Shown: piece after piece, positions 35,730 to 44,517 of the stretch
Numbering within the stretch: position 1 is the stretch's first letter
How the letters are laid out: each line of letters begins with the position of its first letter
From: Paenibacillus lignilyticus
GTDB lineage: Bacteria; Bacillota; Bacilli; Paenibacillales; Paenibacillaceae
Assembly: GCF_017942085.1 (NCBI RefSeq)
Contig: NZ_JAGKSP010000001.1
Location: 248,001-312,000, forward strand
Direction of reading: 5' to 3'
DNA length: 64,000 nt
Made by a program: the position numbers and the translations under genes
Notes under the pieces: model-generated
What the model saw: the letters and a program-made list of their open reading frames with translations, nothing else
Databases searched by the model: none
What the model was told of the DNA's origin: nothing

Positions 35730-36757
35730 ACCCCAATCTCCTTCGGCAGCCGAGCCTGCTCCTGCTGCGGTTCTTCTACATTCGCATAGGCCATTCCGAT
35801 GACCGATTCCAATGAAGGATCTTCGATCGTCAAGTCAACGACCGGCAGCGAAGTGAGCAGCTTCGCCGATAAGCCGGTCACATCCTCGCGCGGTGCTTCC
35901 ACTTCGAGCTGCGGATACACATAGGATACAAGTCTTCCGCCGCCGCTGCGTACCGCGGCCTCAACGATTTCAGCCGCAACCGGGTCACCCAATACCAGGG
36001 CAATCCGCTTATAAGGCGAGAAGCGATCGATGAGCTTGCTAATCGCACCGTCATAGAGGAGCTTGCCATGATTGATGACCAGCACCCGCTCGCATAACGC
36101 TGATACGTCCGCCATATAGTGGCTTGTCAGTAGAATCGTTGCTTTATAATCTCGGTTATAGGAGGAGATAAACCTGCGCATCGCTTCCTGCATGTTCACA
36201 TCGAGTCCGATCGTCGGCTCGTCGAGAAACACCAGGTCTGGCCGGTGCAGCAGGGCGGCTACCAGCTCGCATTTCATTCTCTCCCCCAGTGACAGCTGCC
36301 GTACCGGCTTATCGATCACCGCCGAGAGATCGAGCATTTCTGTAAAATAATCAATCCGCTGGCGGTAATCGGGCGGTGCGATGTCGTACACTTCCTTATG
36401 GATCAGAAATGTCTCTGAAGCCGGAATGTCCCAGATCAGCTGGCTTTTCTGCCCCATCACGAGACTTACGCGTTTCTTGAACGCATTTTGCTGCTGAAAC
36501 GGAATAAAGCCGCCTACTTTGATCTGTCCCGAAGTCGGATGCAGAAGACCTGTCAGCAGCTTCATTGTCGTTGTTTTACCCGCCCCGTTCGGCCCAAGAA
36601 ATCCAACAATCTGTCCCTCCGGGATATGGAAATCGATACCGTCTACCGCACGCACTTCGCGATATTCGCGGTGCCACAAGCTTCGAAGGGAAGCGGCAAA
36701 GCCGGGCTTCCTGACATGAACACGGTACACCTTCGTTAACCCTTGCACATCAATCAT
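35726..36757 (-). CDS. ABC exporter ATP-binding protein (COG4586-type)
   Basis: 343 aa. Walker A is GFLGPNGAGKTTTMK near residue 55, the signature is RQLSLGERMKCELVAALLH, Walker B is PDLVFLDEPTIGLD and the switch His is in TILLTSHYMAD. The C-terminal 100 residues are the extra domain of this subfamily. With the two downstream permeases it forms an exporter of unknown substrate. The GAGAGG ribosome binding site lies inside the end of the DUF309 gene, 3 nt upstream. Confidence 0.95.
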   Translation of the reverse strand: MIDVQGLTKVYRVHVRKPGFAASLRSLWHREYREVRAVDGIDFHIPEGQIVGFLGPNGAGKTTTMKLLTGLLHPTSGQIKVGGFIPFQQQNAFKKRVSLVMGQKSQLIWDIPASETFLIHKEVYDIAPPDYRQRIDYFTEMLDLSAVIDKPVRQLSLGERMKCELVAALLHRPDLVFLDEPTIGLDVNMQEAMRRFISSYNRDYKATILLTSHYMADVSALCERVLVINHGKLLYDGAISKLIDRFSPYKRIALVLGDPVAAEIVEAAVRSGGGRLVSYVYPQLEVEAPREDVTGLSAKLLTSLPVVDLTIEDPSLESVIGMAYANVEEPQQEQARLPKEIGV

Positions 36758-36760
36758 CGG

Positions 36761-37219
36761 TTAATCCTCTCCATGAAGACGAATATCAAACGGAATTTCC
36801 GCAAGCGCTTTCGTGAGTTCGCGCAGCTGGGCATCGAGCACAACAAGGCGGAAAGGAGCAAAAGCAGGCGGCGCCTCCCCAGAGGACGCAGCCCCTCGCT
36901 CCTGCCACGCACGAAGCGGCGCCAAGCTTTCGGCGATGTCAGCCCGAAGCTGCTTTAAGTCCAGTCCCATCAGCTCGTCCGGATAATGGACAAGCTTGTT
37001 CTCCGCCTGCGTGAACAGCTTTACCGCGCCGGAGAAATTGTCATTGCGGAAGTGGTGCAGACCAACTGCCGCCTGCAGAAGCCCTTGATAGAGGACGTTG
37101 CGGCCCTCCTCGAGCCACAGTTCCTCCATCACTTCATGGCATTCGAAATAATCTTCGTCTACATTAAACAGCACGACAAAGTGAACGAACCTCTCATCAT
37201 ACGCATGATCCGTTCCCAC
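36761..37219 (-). CDS. DUF309 protein
   Basis: 152 aa. The family hallmark is DEDYFECHEVMEELWLEEG near residue 22, followed by VLYQGLLQAAVGLHHFRNDN and a helical FTQAENKLVHYPDEL. The Glu/His clusters suggest a metal- or ligand-binding helical bundle, but no function is established. The GTG start abuts the relQ stop (TAAGTG), so translation is coupled. Confidence 0.9.
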   Translation of the reverse strand: MGTDHAYDERFVHFVVLFNVDEDYFECHEVMEELWLEEGRNVLYQGLLQAAVGLHHFRNDNFSGAVKLFTQAENKLVHYPDELMGLDLKQLRADIAESLAPLRAWQERGAASSGEAPPAFAPFRLVVLDAQLRELTKALAEIPFDIRLHGED

Positions 37220-38023
37220 TTAGCTCGTGCCGCCTTTCTTCGCCCGATTGATCGCTGTACGAACTTCATCGGACAGCATCCGGATGCCATAGGCGTCTTC
37301 CTGCTCCCATAGCTCGTTAAACCGCAGCTGGAACTGAACGGCTTCGCGGACGCGGTGGAAGAAATACAGCTCCTGAATATCGCTAAGTACGCTGGATACC
37401 ATATTCGACTTCTCTTCAAATTCCCGCTGCGCGTTAAGAATTTCTTTGTGAATGCTGGACATTTCCGTATCCAGGACCGATGCCGCTTCAGCTGCTTTCT
37501 TCAGTCGATCGCGAACCTCATCCGGCAAGCTCTCTTTATATTTATAATTGAGCGAGTGTTCGATCGTCGCCCAGAAATTCATAGCCAGCGTACGAATTTG
37601 AATTTCAGCCAATACTTGCTTGAGCCCGATTGCCGTTTGAACCGGGTACTCAATAATCATATGGTAGCTGCGATAACCGCTGTCTTTGAAATTCGTAATA
37701 TAGTCCTTCTCGTAGACAAGCTTCAAATCTTTGCGTAACCGAATAAATGACGCTACGCGATGAATATCATCGACGAATTGACACATGATGCGGATGCCCG
37801 CTATATCTTCTATGCCCGTATCGATATTCTCCATCGGCACCGACAACCGCTTCGCCTTCTCCAATATACTGGAGATCCGCTTAACCCGACCGGTTACGAA
37901 CTCAATCGGCGAATAAGCTTCCCTGTTCTTGAGTTCCGTGCGAAGCGTCTTCAGCTTCACCTTTAATTCTTCTACCGCTTGCTCGTAAGGCTGCAAAAAA
38001 AGTCCCCAGTCTCTACCGTCCAT
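37220..38023 (-). CDS. relQ: Small alarmone (p)ppGpp synthetase, RelQ/YjbM type
   Basis: 267 aa from an ATG behind AGGAGG. The synthetase signatures are present: VTGRVKRISSILEKAKR near residue 43, IEDIAGIRIMCQFVDD near 71, DYITNFKDSGYRSYHMIIEY near 107 and EIQIRTLAMNFWATIEHSLN near 141. There is no hydrolase, TGS or ACT domain. Such enzymes make (p)ppGpp or pGpp from GTP/GDP and ATP under cell-wall and other stresses and usually act as tetramers. It is 15 nt after pyrD and directly before the DUF309 gene, an arrangement suggesting one transcript with a nucleotide synthesis gene. Confidence 0.93.
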   Translation of the reverse strand: MDGRDWGLFLQPYEQAVEELKVKLKTLRTELKNREAYSPIEFVTGRVKRISSILEKAKRLSVPMENIDTGIEDIAGIRIMCQFVDDIHRVASFIRLRKDLKLVYEKDYITNFKDSGYRSYHMIIEYPVQTAIGLKQVLAEIQIRTLAMNFWATIEHSLNYKYKESLPDEVRDRLKKAAEAASVLDTEMSSIHKEILNAQREFEEKSNMVSSVLSDIQELYFFHRVREAVQFQLRFNELWEQEDAYGIRMLSDEVRTAINRAKKGGTS

Positions 38024-38038
38024 CCGGCCGCCTCCTGT

Positions 38039-39139
38039 CTAAGACCGATGATCTGCTCCTACTGCTTCAATAATCGATTTAAATCCATCTCTGCGCAAGG
38101 CATCTTTCAGCCCGTCCGCAAGTTCGCGCAGCAATTCCGGCCCTCGATAGATGAGTGCCGTGTAGATTTCAACAAGACTTGCACCTGCGCGAATTTTATC
38201 GTATGCGTCTGCCGCGGTAAAGATGCCGCCTGATCCAATAATAGGCAGTTTGCCGCCTGTTTGTCGATATACCTCGCGAATGACCTCCGTTGATCGGTCC
38301 TTCAACGGCTTTCCGCTTAAGCCGCCCGTTTCCTTAGCATTCGCATGCTGCAGGCCATCTCGGCTAATTGTCGTATTAGTTGCAATAATACCGTTAACGC
38401 CGCTCGCTTTTATCGTATCTACAGTATAGCCGAGCTGCTCGTCCGTCATATCCGGTGCGATTTTGACCAGAACCGCCTTGCGGGTGCCGCCGTTCTTCTT
38501 CGCTTGAACAGCCATTTCTTCCATTACGGTCGACAATAGAAGTCTCAATTCATCACCATGCTGCAGCGCGCGTAAATCCGGGGTGTTCGGCGAACTGATG
38601 TTGACGACAAAGAAGTCGCCGTATGTATATAAGGCTTGCAAGCAAGCACGGTAATCCTCGTGAGCGAGTTCGTTCGGTGTTGTTTTGTTTTTACCTATGT
38701 TGACGGCTATCGGTATACGTCTGTTCGTATCCTGTGCCAGTCTTGCCGCCATCGCGGCTGCGCCTTCATTATTAAAGCCCATTCGGTTAATGAGCGCTTC
38801 ATCGGAAGGTAACCGGAACAATCGCGGGAGATCATTGCCGATCTGCCCTTTAGGTGTAACCGTACCTACCTCTGCAAATCCGAAGCCGATATTGGCAAAC
38901 ATATCGACAGCTTTTGCATTCTTATCCAGTCCTGCCGCCAGTCCGATCGGATGGGCAAAATGGAGGCCAAACAGATCGACTTCAAGCTCCTTCGCTTCCG
39001 GTACACCGTACATCGCGCGCATCAGAGCCGGTATTCCCGGTACTCGGCTTGCGGAATGAAGGCCATCGATGACCATATGATGGGCTTTCTCGGGGTCCAT
39101 TCGGAAGAAATAAGGCTTGGCCAATTTTGAATACAACAA
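38039..39139 (-). CDS. pyrD: Dihydroorotate dehydrogenase, quinone-dependent (class 2)
   Basis: 366 aa from a TTG behind GGAGTGAG. The N-terminal amphipathic extension (YSKLAKPYFFRMDPEKAHHM) anchors class 2 enzymes to the membrane. FMN-binding and catalytic parts include GLAAGLDKNAKAVDMFANIG, NRMGFNNEGAAAMAARL, VNISSPNTPDLRALQ (with the class-2 catalytic Ser), ATNTTISRDGL and PIIGSGGIFTAADAYDKIRA. It oxidises dihydroorotate to orotate with electrons going to quinone. It heads the run with relQ, DUF309 and an ABC exporter. Confidence 0.96.
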   Translation of the reverse strand: MLYSKLAKPYFFRMDPEKAHHMVIDGLHSASRVPGIPALMRAMYGVPEAKELEVDLFGLHFAHPIGLAAGLDKNAKAVDMFANIGFGFAEVGTVTPKGQIGNDLPRLFRLPSDEALINRMGFNNEGAAAMAARLAQDTNRRIPIAVNIGKNKTTPNELAHEDYRACLQALYTYGDFFVVNISSPNTPDLRALQHGDELRLLLSTVMEEMAVQAKKNGGTRKAVLVKIAPDMTDEQLGYTVDTIKASGVNGIIATNTTISRDGLQHANAKETGGLSGKPLKDRSTEVIREVYRQTGGKLPIIGSGGIFTAADAYDKIRAGASLVEIYTALIYRGPELLRELADGLKDALRRDGFKSIIEAVGADHRS

Positions 39140-39261
39140 CGTAACTCACTCCGTTCTTCGTGTTAGCTCTACCGAACAGTTTAACGTGTTGGAAGGGAAA
39201 AAGAAAGAGCCTGCCGCGGCTTTCCTGCGTGCAAGCCCCCTATTTACATGCGGCAGAGTAG

Positions 39262-39290
39262 TTGTATCCAAGCAAGAAAACGATTACAAT
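39262..39290 (+). promoter_or_regulatory. Probable sigma-A promoter of the 47-aa membrane protein gene
   Basis: TTGTAT (39262-39267) and TACAAT (39285-39290) are separated by 17 nt and lie 43 nt before the GTG start at 39333. Confidence 0.6.
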
Positions 39291-39332
39291 AAGGGTACAA
39301 ACCCACTTATAGTAAAAGAAAGGTTGATCCAC

Positions 39333-39476
39333 GTGAGCCAAGCCAAGAAGAGACCCCCAATTATGAAGAGCAAGCCCAAGGAACAAATCAATAAGAAGGC
39401 GCTCATTTGGATTGGATCAATTTTCAGTGTTGTCGTCATCGTGATGGCTGTGCTGCTAATTCTTGATAATAAATAG
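39333..39476 (+). CDS. Small membrane protein, 47 aa
   Basis: A GTG at 39333, 9 nt after AAAGG, opens a 47-codon frame. A basic N-terminus (SQAKKRPPIMKSKPKEQINK) is followed by one membrane helix (ALIWIGSIFSVVVIVMAVLL) and a short DNK end. A good promoter precedes it. A longer in-frame ORF reaching back to 39117 overlaps the promoter and is not the real start. Family and function are unknown. Confidence 0.75.
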   Translation: MSQAKKRPPIMKSKPKEQINKKALIWIGSIFSVVVIVMAVLLILDNK

Positions 39477-39483
39477 CATCGCA

Positions 39484-40896
39484 TTAGGTTAACCAGCGAT
39501 AAACAACAGCGGTGTTCGTCTCGTCCTGCACCGGCTTCAAGCGGAAACGCTCAGCAGCCGGAGTCGCAGCGCCGGGGAGGACATCGCTTTTTATTTCTAC
39601 CTTTGTTCCGAGCGGCACCAGATCATATAGTTCCTCCAGGTCCTTCTTATTCATCCGCACGCACCCATGTGACTCATCCTTCCCAATGCTATCCGGTTCA
39701 TCCGTACCGTGAATCGCATAAAGGGTATTGGAGAGCGTCATGCCGCGGCTCCCGAATTCGCTGTCATCCCGGCCATTCGGATTTTTCACCTTCTCGCTGA
39801 TGAAGAACTGGCCAGACGGTGTTTTCTTACCGCCAAGACCAACGGTATAGCTGCGGACAACAACATCACCGGAGACCACGGCAAGCTGATGACTGTCTTT
39901 ATCTACAATAATCGATAAAGGCGCTTCGGAGAGCTTCGACTCAGACGCATTCGCTGCGGTGGATGGTGAGGCAGAAGTGGAATTGGAGCTTTCACCGCCT
40001 GCTTTGCCCGCATTCGCATCAGCATCTCCACTTGGGGGCTTGCCGGATTTTCGTTGCTTCGCTGCCTGCAGCAACTCAGGGAACAGCTTCTTCATCTGCG
40101 GGGATGTTCCTGACAGGACATTATTCGGATACGAGCGTGTCAGATCATCCATGCCGGAGGGCCAAGACTTCGTTCGTTCGTGGTAGTGGACAATCGCACT
40201 TGACAGCGTCCAGCGCATTTCCTGCTCACGGCTCCACTCGCCATACGCTTTGAAGGCCGAAGATGCATTTCCCGGCTGACAATCGCAAGTTTGACCATCA
40301 AGAAGTCGGACCGCTGCCGCATCCGCTTTCCCATCCCGCTTCGCCTCAGCCAATATCCGAGTCTTCCCGGTCCATTTGCGCCATTTCCCGTCCTGCTGCA
40401 GCATAACGGCTAACCCTGTTTGCGACGTATTCCCTTCGCCTGTTAACAAAGCCCCCAGTGCATTTCCTAATGTTTTCTCCCTTGCCGGTTTAATGAAGGC
40501 CACTCTAAGACCATTCTTAGCGGCAGAAAGCGACTTCATTTGGACGGTTTCCTTGCCGCTATCTTGCTCTGCCTCATCCTTTGCCAAGCCGAAGGGTGCT
40601 GCCAATATAATCCCGAGAAAGACTACGGAAGCCACAGAGATGCGGGTCAAGAGCCGGCTAATCCTTCGCTTCTTGTTCCACTGCTCGAGGATAACGCTCG
40701 GATCCTGAGCCAGCTCATGCTGTTTGCGTTCATATGCTTCATACACGCTGCCGGACTGCAGAAAACAGTAATTGGCTTTTGCTTCCTTGCCTTCTTCCAT
40801 ATATTGTTTGCCAAGTAGATACCATGCCATTCGATTGGTAGGATGGTTCTGTACGTAGCGCTTCAAATAGGATTTATCATTCTGATCCTCAAACAT
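39484..40896 (-). CDS. L,D-transpeptidase (YkuD domain), membrane-anchored
   Basis: 470 aa from an ATG behind GGAGG. Residues 1-70 look like a TPR-like cytoplasmic region (NRMAWYLLGKQYMEEG). A membrane helix lies near 85-105 (ISVASVVFLGIILAAPFGLA), then a linker rich in Ser, Lys and Gly. The C-terminal YkuD domain begins at SIIVDKDSHQLAVVSGDVVV and has the catalytic ALYAIHGTDEPDSIG and SHGCVRMNKKD motif with Cys. It should cross-link or modify peptidoglycan outside the membrane. The N-terminal repeat region is unusual for this enzyme and may bind a partner inside the cell. Confidence 0.93.
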   Translation of the reverse strand: MFEDQNDKSYLKRYVQNHPTNRMAWYLLGKQYMEEGKEAKANYCFLQSGSVYEAYERKQHELAQDPSVILEQWNKKRRISRLLTRISVASVVFLGIILAAPFGLAKDEAEQDSGKETVQMKSLSAAKNGLRVAFIKPAREKTLGNALGALLTGEGNTSQTGLAVMLQQDGKWRKWTGKTRILAEAKRDGKADAAAVRLLDGQTCDCQPGNASSAFKAYGEWSREQEMRWTLSSAIVHYHERTKSWPSGMDDLTRSYPNNVLSGTSPQMKKLFPELLQAAKQRKSGKPPSGDADANAGKAGGESSNSTSASPSTAANASESKLSEAPLSIIVDKDSHQLAVVSGDVVVRSYTVGLGGKKTPSGQFFISEKVKNPNGRDDSEFGSRGMTLSNTLYAIHGTDEPDSIGKDESHGCVRMNKKDLEELYDLVPLGTKVEIKSDVLPGAATPAAERFRLKPVQDETNTAVVYRWLT

Positions 40897-40943
40897 GAAA
40901 CTGAACCTCCGATTCTTCGCATTGTTGTAGCTACTATATCGGC

Positions 40944-40980
40944 AAAAAAAGCTGTACGGTTTGCACCGTACAGCTTTTTT
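40944..40980. terminator. Bidirectional intrinsic terminator
   Basis: An AGCTGTACGGT / ACCGTACAGCT stem with a 4-nt loop, A7 on the left and T6 on the right. It ends the NHL-protein transcript on the minus strand and insulates the L,D-transpeptidase gene. Confidence 0.9.
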
Positions 40981-41002
40981 GTGAAAATTTTAATGTTCGC
41001 CC

Positions 41003-42613
41003 TTAGAACTTCTTATCGCGCAGCAAGACTGCCCGGGTATCGGATAACCACTGGACATCAAGGCCAAGCTCCTCCGCGAAGAAACGGACCGGCAGGAACA
41101 ATCTGCTGTCTGACGTGAACGTTGCTGAACGAAGCGTCAATGTTTCAGTCGCTCCGCTTGGAAGCTTCTTCACGATTTGAGCAGAACCGCTCTTCACCGT
41201 ATAGCTGACACCGTTTTGCTCCAGAACGGCCGAGCCACCTGCATAATTCACTTTGAAACCAAGCTTCTCCGTCAGCACTCTAAGCGGCACGAACGTCGTT
41301 CCCGCCTTAATGGTCGGTGCTACATTGGCGTCCAGCACGTTCTGATGGTAGAGCAGATGGATGCGTCCATCCGCTTTCAATTGCTCCGGAACCGTATAGG
41401 GGATCACGACTCGAATCGTATTACTGCCTGCATCGGCAATTGCGAATGCGCCGTGTTCCATCAAAGCAACATCGGTCGGCCGATTTAGCGTCGCACTTCC
41501 CGCAACTCCGCTGGTTCTGCCTTCTTCTCCGGGTGTACCCGCAATTGTGGATACCATCCCTTTATACAAATAGCGGATAACATGATTAAGCGAATCCGCA
41601 ATCAGAACGCCGCCTTCCGGCGTAACGACCAAACCACGCGGTGTTTGGAACTTCGCACTGGCTGCATGTCCATCCGCATATCCCCCTGCGCTGTAAGGAT
41701 CATTGGTTTCGTAGCTGACTGCGGTTCCGGTTACCCCGCCTGCAACGGTTGTAACCGTCTGTGTTTTGAAATCAATATAACGAATGCGATTATTCCCTGT
41801 ATCGCTTACGTATAAATTGCCTTTCGCATCTAAAGCTAGGCCGCTCGGTTCATTGAACTTCGCTTGACTGAGCGGGCCGTCCGCATAATCGCCGACTCCT
41901 TCAACGACACCGGGGAAATACTCGACTATACGTGTAGAAGCCGCGTTCAACGTCGTCACTTTACCTGCTTTGATTTGACGAATGACATGATTTAACGTAT
42001 CCGCTACATAAATGACCCCATCACCCGAAACGGCTACATCCAGCGGATGATAGAAGCGAGCTGCTTCGCCACTGCCATCAGCCGAACCCATTACCCCATT
42101 ACCCGCAATCGTGATTACTTTACCTTCATTCGTAATTTTGCGGATGGCATTGTTCTCGGCATCCGCGACATATACGGCACCGCTCGCATCTTCAGCCAAA
42201 CCGGACGGACGATTGAATGCCGCTTCCGCAGCGGAACCATCAAGCAAGCTTCCCATCGGTGAGTTAAGCTCATCGTCTCCAATGTAAATCCCGGCTGCCG
42301 TTGCTGTCTGCGAAGGTGTTACAACGCGCAAATTCTGATTACGGGAATCTGCCACCAGGAAGGCATCCGCGCCGGAATCATACAGCAGCGAGGTAGGTTC
42401 GCGAAATGCTGCGGCAGCGGGTTTGCCGTTTGTTAATTCAGAAGCGCCGGTACCTGCTGCCGTATAGACCTCGTAAAGCGGTTTGTTTCTGAGCACGGAA
42501 TCGGCCGCAGCAGCGGCGGATGTGGATGAAGCAGCATGCGCGCTGCCGCTGAACGAACCAAGCAGTACAGCCGCTGCAAGTGTCAGCGCGGCTGTTTTCT
42601 GTTTATTGATCAT
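41003..42613 (-). CDS. Secreted NHL-repeat propeller with copper-amine-oxidase-N domain
   Basis: 536 aa. A signal peptide ends near residue 27 (LGSFSGSAHAA). About five NHL-type repeats follow, each with the pattern NRPSGLAEDASGAVYVADAE then NNAIRKI, starting near residues 85, 135, 190, 255 and 325. The C-terminal 110 residues are a copper amine oxidase N-terminal-like domain (GTTFVPLRVLTEKLGFKVNY, ending RLFLPVRFFAEELGLDVQW). The protein is expected outside the membrane as a beta-propeller with a cell-wall-associated tail. It is the last gene of the cyclase-FecR-NHL operon. Confidence 0.9.
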   Translation of the reverse strand: MINKQKTAALTLAAAVLLGSFSGSAHAASSTSAAAAADSVLRNKPLYEVYTAAGTGASELTNGKPAAAAFREPTSLLYDSGADAFLVADSRNQNLRVVTPSQTATAAGIYIGDDELNSPMGSLLDGSAAEAAFNRPSGLAEDASGAVYVADAENNAIRKITNEGKVITIAGNGVMGSADGSGEAARFYHPLDVAVSGDGVIYVADTLNHVIRQIKAGKVTTLNAASTRIVEYFPGVVEGVGDYADGPLSQAKFNEPSGLALDAKGNLYVSDTGNNRIRYIDFKTQTVTTVAGGVTGTAVSYETNDPYSAGGYADGHAASAKFQTPRGLVVTPEGGVLIADSLNHVIRYLYKGMVSTIAGTPGEEGRTSGVAGSATLNRPTDVALMEHGAFAIADAGSNTIRVVIPYTVPEQLKADGRIHLLYHQNVLDANVAPTIKAGTTFVPLRVLTEKLGFKVNYAGGSAVLEQNGVSYTVKSGSAQIVKKLPSGATETLTLRSATFTSDSRLFLPVRFFAEELGLDVQWLSDTRAVLLRDKKF

Positions 42614-42633
42614 GAGATGCTTTTCCCCTTACG

Positions 42634-44517
42634 TCAATTTTTGGCGGGTTTAACTTGGAGCGTCAACTCCGGCCCTTTAACCGTTGCCACCGGAACACCG
42701 GCAGCATCTACGGCAGTAATGGACTTGATGCGGAAATGAACCGGTGCTGCCATTGTATCCGGACCGATCTCTTCATTAACAGGCAGTATCGCTCTGACCA
42801 AGAACGGCAGCTTCACGACCGATGCAGCATTCCTGATTTCAACAGAATCCCCTGCGAATTTCGCAACCGTATAAACTAACGTATTGCTCGTTTCGCCTTC
42901 CACGATCCGGTAGTCGTCTACACTGTTGGCGCCGGTTACATGCTGTCCATCAGGCTCCACTACGAAGCCTCCTCCGCCTGAACGGTAATTCAGCGAAGTG
43001 GATACACCGTCAAAGCTGCTCGTATCGAAAGTGGCTGTCCATGCATCGTACTCGATCTCGATTTGATAACCTTTGATTTTACGTGAATCGCTAAAACCGC
43101 TGAACTCGACTTCAAGATCGACTGCTCCGGTAGGACCTGACATAATGAGCGGCGAGGTAGCGTAGCCGGCTTGGCTGAATTTCAAGCTCGCAAACGCATT
43201 CGGTGTTGTAGTCCCTACATTACCGCCGCCCGTGCTATCTTCCTTGATCGGCGGTTTCTCGATTTCTTCACGTTTTTCATTAAACTTATCCTGTTCGGCT
43301 TTCGTCAATTTCTCGAAGTAGAGCAGCTCCAGCTTCTTCGTGAACTCTTCCAAAGCCTTCCTATTCTCTTCTGCGATCCTGGCCTGATTTTCTTGTGCCT
43401 TCTTTACGGCCTCTGCCAGTTTATCCTTCTGCTCTTGAAGCTGTTTCTCTTTGGCTTCGCCCAGCTTCTTCTGCTTCTCCTTAAGCTCTTCGGCTGCTTT
43501 CTGCTTCAGCTTATCCGCTTCGGAGAGCTTCAGTTCGGCAGCCGTGTCGAGATCCAGCAGCTTCTCTTTGGCGTCCTTATTGATTTGATCGATTTGGGAT
43601 TTATCAATCTTGTGCTGTTCCAACGCTTCGCGAGCTATGAGCGACAGGAGGTTCGTCAGATTATTGGCCGCAGCCTCCAGATCCTCTTCCGAATTAATCG
43701 TCCCGCCGAAGTTATCCTTGCTCGCGGCTTCACCCAGACTGTCTTTGGCTTTCTCCAGCATTTCATCTTGCTCCTTGCGAATGTTAGCTGCGTCCGCCAA
43801 GATAGCTTTGATGATGTCCGGAGATGCTCCATTAATGAAGTTGGTGATATCCATAATCGAAACGGAAGTCATCAGCCCTTGTCCGTCTTCATTGTTGGCT
43901 TCATCAAGCTGCTCCGCCGGGTACAACGTAACCGTGTTATCCTTCGCCGGTGTTCCATCGGTCTCAAGACGAATACCGCCGGTAATAGCCTCAATAACAC
44001 CTGCTGCCAAGAAAACGCTCGTCAGCCCCGTTCTCGGATTGACGCCGACATAGAACTGCGTGCCGCGAACACCCATGATGGAGGTTGGCGTTTCCACTTC
44101 GAATTGATCATTCGCATTCGATACGGATTTCACTTTCACCCACAGCGAACCCGCCCACACACTCATCTTGGTTTTGGTACCGCCGGATTCCTTTAGTTTC
44201 GTGAATGTAACTTGTGAGCTGGGACCAATCGTAACGCTGTCCTTGTCCGCATCATCGCTCGCCAGCTGGAGTACCACGCTTCCGTCTTTACTCGTGGCAA
44301 TTTGGTCGCCTTCATTTAAGCTCATGTTTTTAAATGCCGCGAATGGCTTGGCTCCGCCTGATTTAAGGACCGTAACGGAACCTTTCATCGAATCGACAAT
44401 GGCAACGCGCATCACTTGAGCCGAAGCTTTGCCTGCACCAGCAAAAAAAGATGCCGGCCCGATTGCGAGCAGCAAGCATAGCATCGTGAGCAGCCTGCGG
44501 TTGTTTGTGCTGATCAT
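42634..44517 (-). CDS. Secreted FecR-domain protein with long coiled coil and cohesin-like C-terminus
   Basis: 627 aa. The signal peptide ends near residue 33 (AGAGKASAQ). A FecR domain covers about 55-180 (GSVTVLKSGGAKPF, MSLNEGDQIATSKDGSVVLQ, VETPTSIMGVRGTQFYVGV). Residues about 290-430 form a Lys/Glu/Gln-rich coiled coil (EELKEKQKKLGEAKEKQLQE). A Gly/Thr linker leads to a beta-domain of about 180 residues with a cohesin-like pattern (VDLEVEFSGFSDSRKIKGYQ, then YTVAKFAG). The ATG overlaps the cyclase stop (ATGA), so expression is coupled. The function is not known; a surface-sensing link to the CHASE2 cyclase is inferred. Confidence 0.88.
   Translation of the reverse strand: MISTNNRRLLTMLCLLLAIGPASFFAGAGKASAQVMRVAIVDSMKGSVTVLKSGGAKPFAAFKNMSLNEGDQIATSKDGSVVLQLASDDADKDSVTIGPSSQVTFTKLKESGGTKTKMSVWAGSLWVKVKSVSNANDQFEVETPTSIMGVRGTQFYVGVNPRTGLTSVFLAAGVIEAITGGIRLETDGTPAKDNTVTLYPAEQLDEANNEDGQGLMTSVSIMDITNFINGASPDIIKAILADAANIRKEQDEMLEKAKDSLGEAASKDNFGGTINSEEDLEAAANNLTNLLSLIAREALEQHKIDKSQIDQINKDAKEKLLDLDTAAELKLSEADKLKQKAAEELKEKQKKLGEAKEKQLQEQKDKLAEAVKKAQENQARIAEENRKALEEFTKKLELLYFEKLTKAEQDKFNEKREEIEKPPIKEDSTGGGNVGTTTPNAFASLKFSQAGYATSPLIMSGPTGAVDLEVEFSGFSDSRKIKGYQIEIEYDAWTATFDTSSFDGVSTSLNYRSGGGGFVVEPDGQHVTGANSVDDYRIVEGETSNTLVYTVAKFAGDSVEIRNAASVVKLPFLVRAILPVNEEIGPDTMAAPVHFRIKSITAVDAAGVPVATVKGPELTLQVKPAKN

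Noticed and set aside
43171-44196. 341-codon plus-strand ORF rich in Leu and Phe
   Set aside because: It is the complement of the Lys/Glu coiled coil of the FecR protein, which produces such spurious hydrophobic frames.
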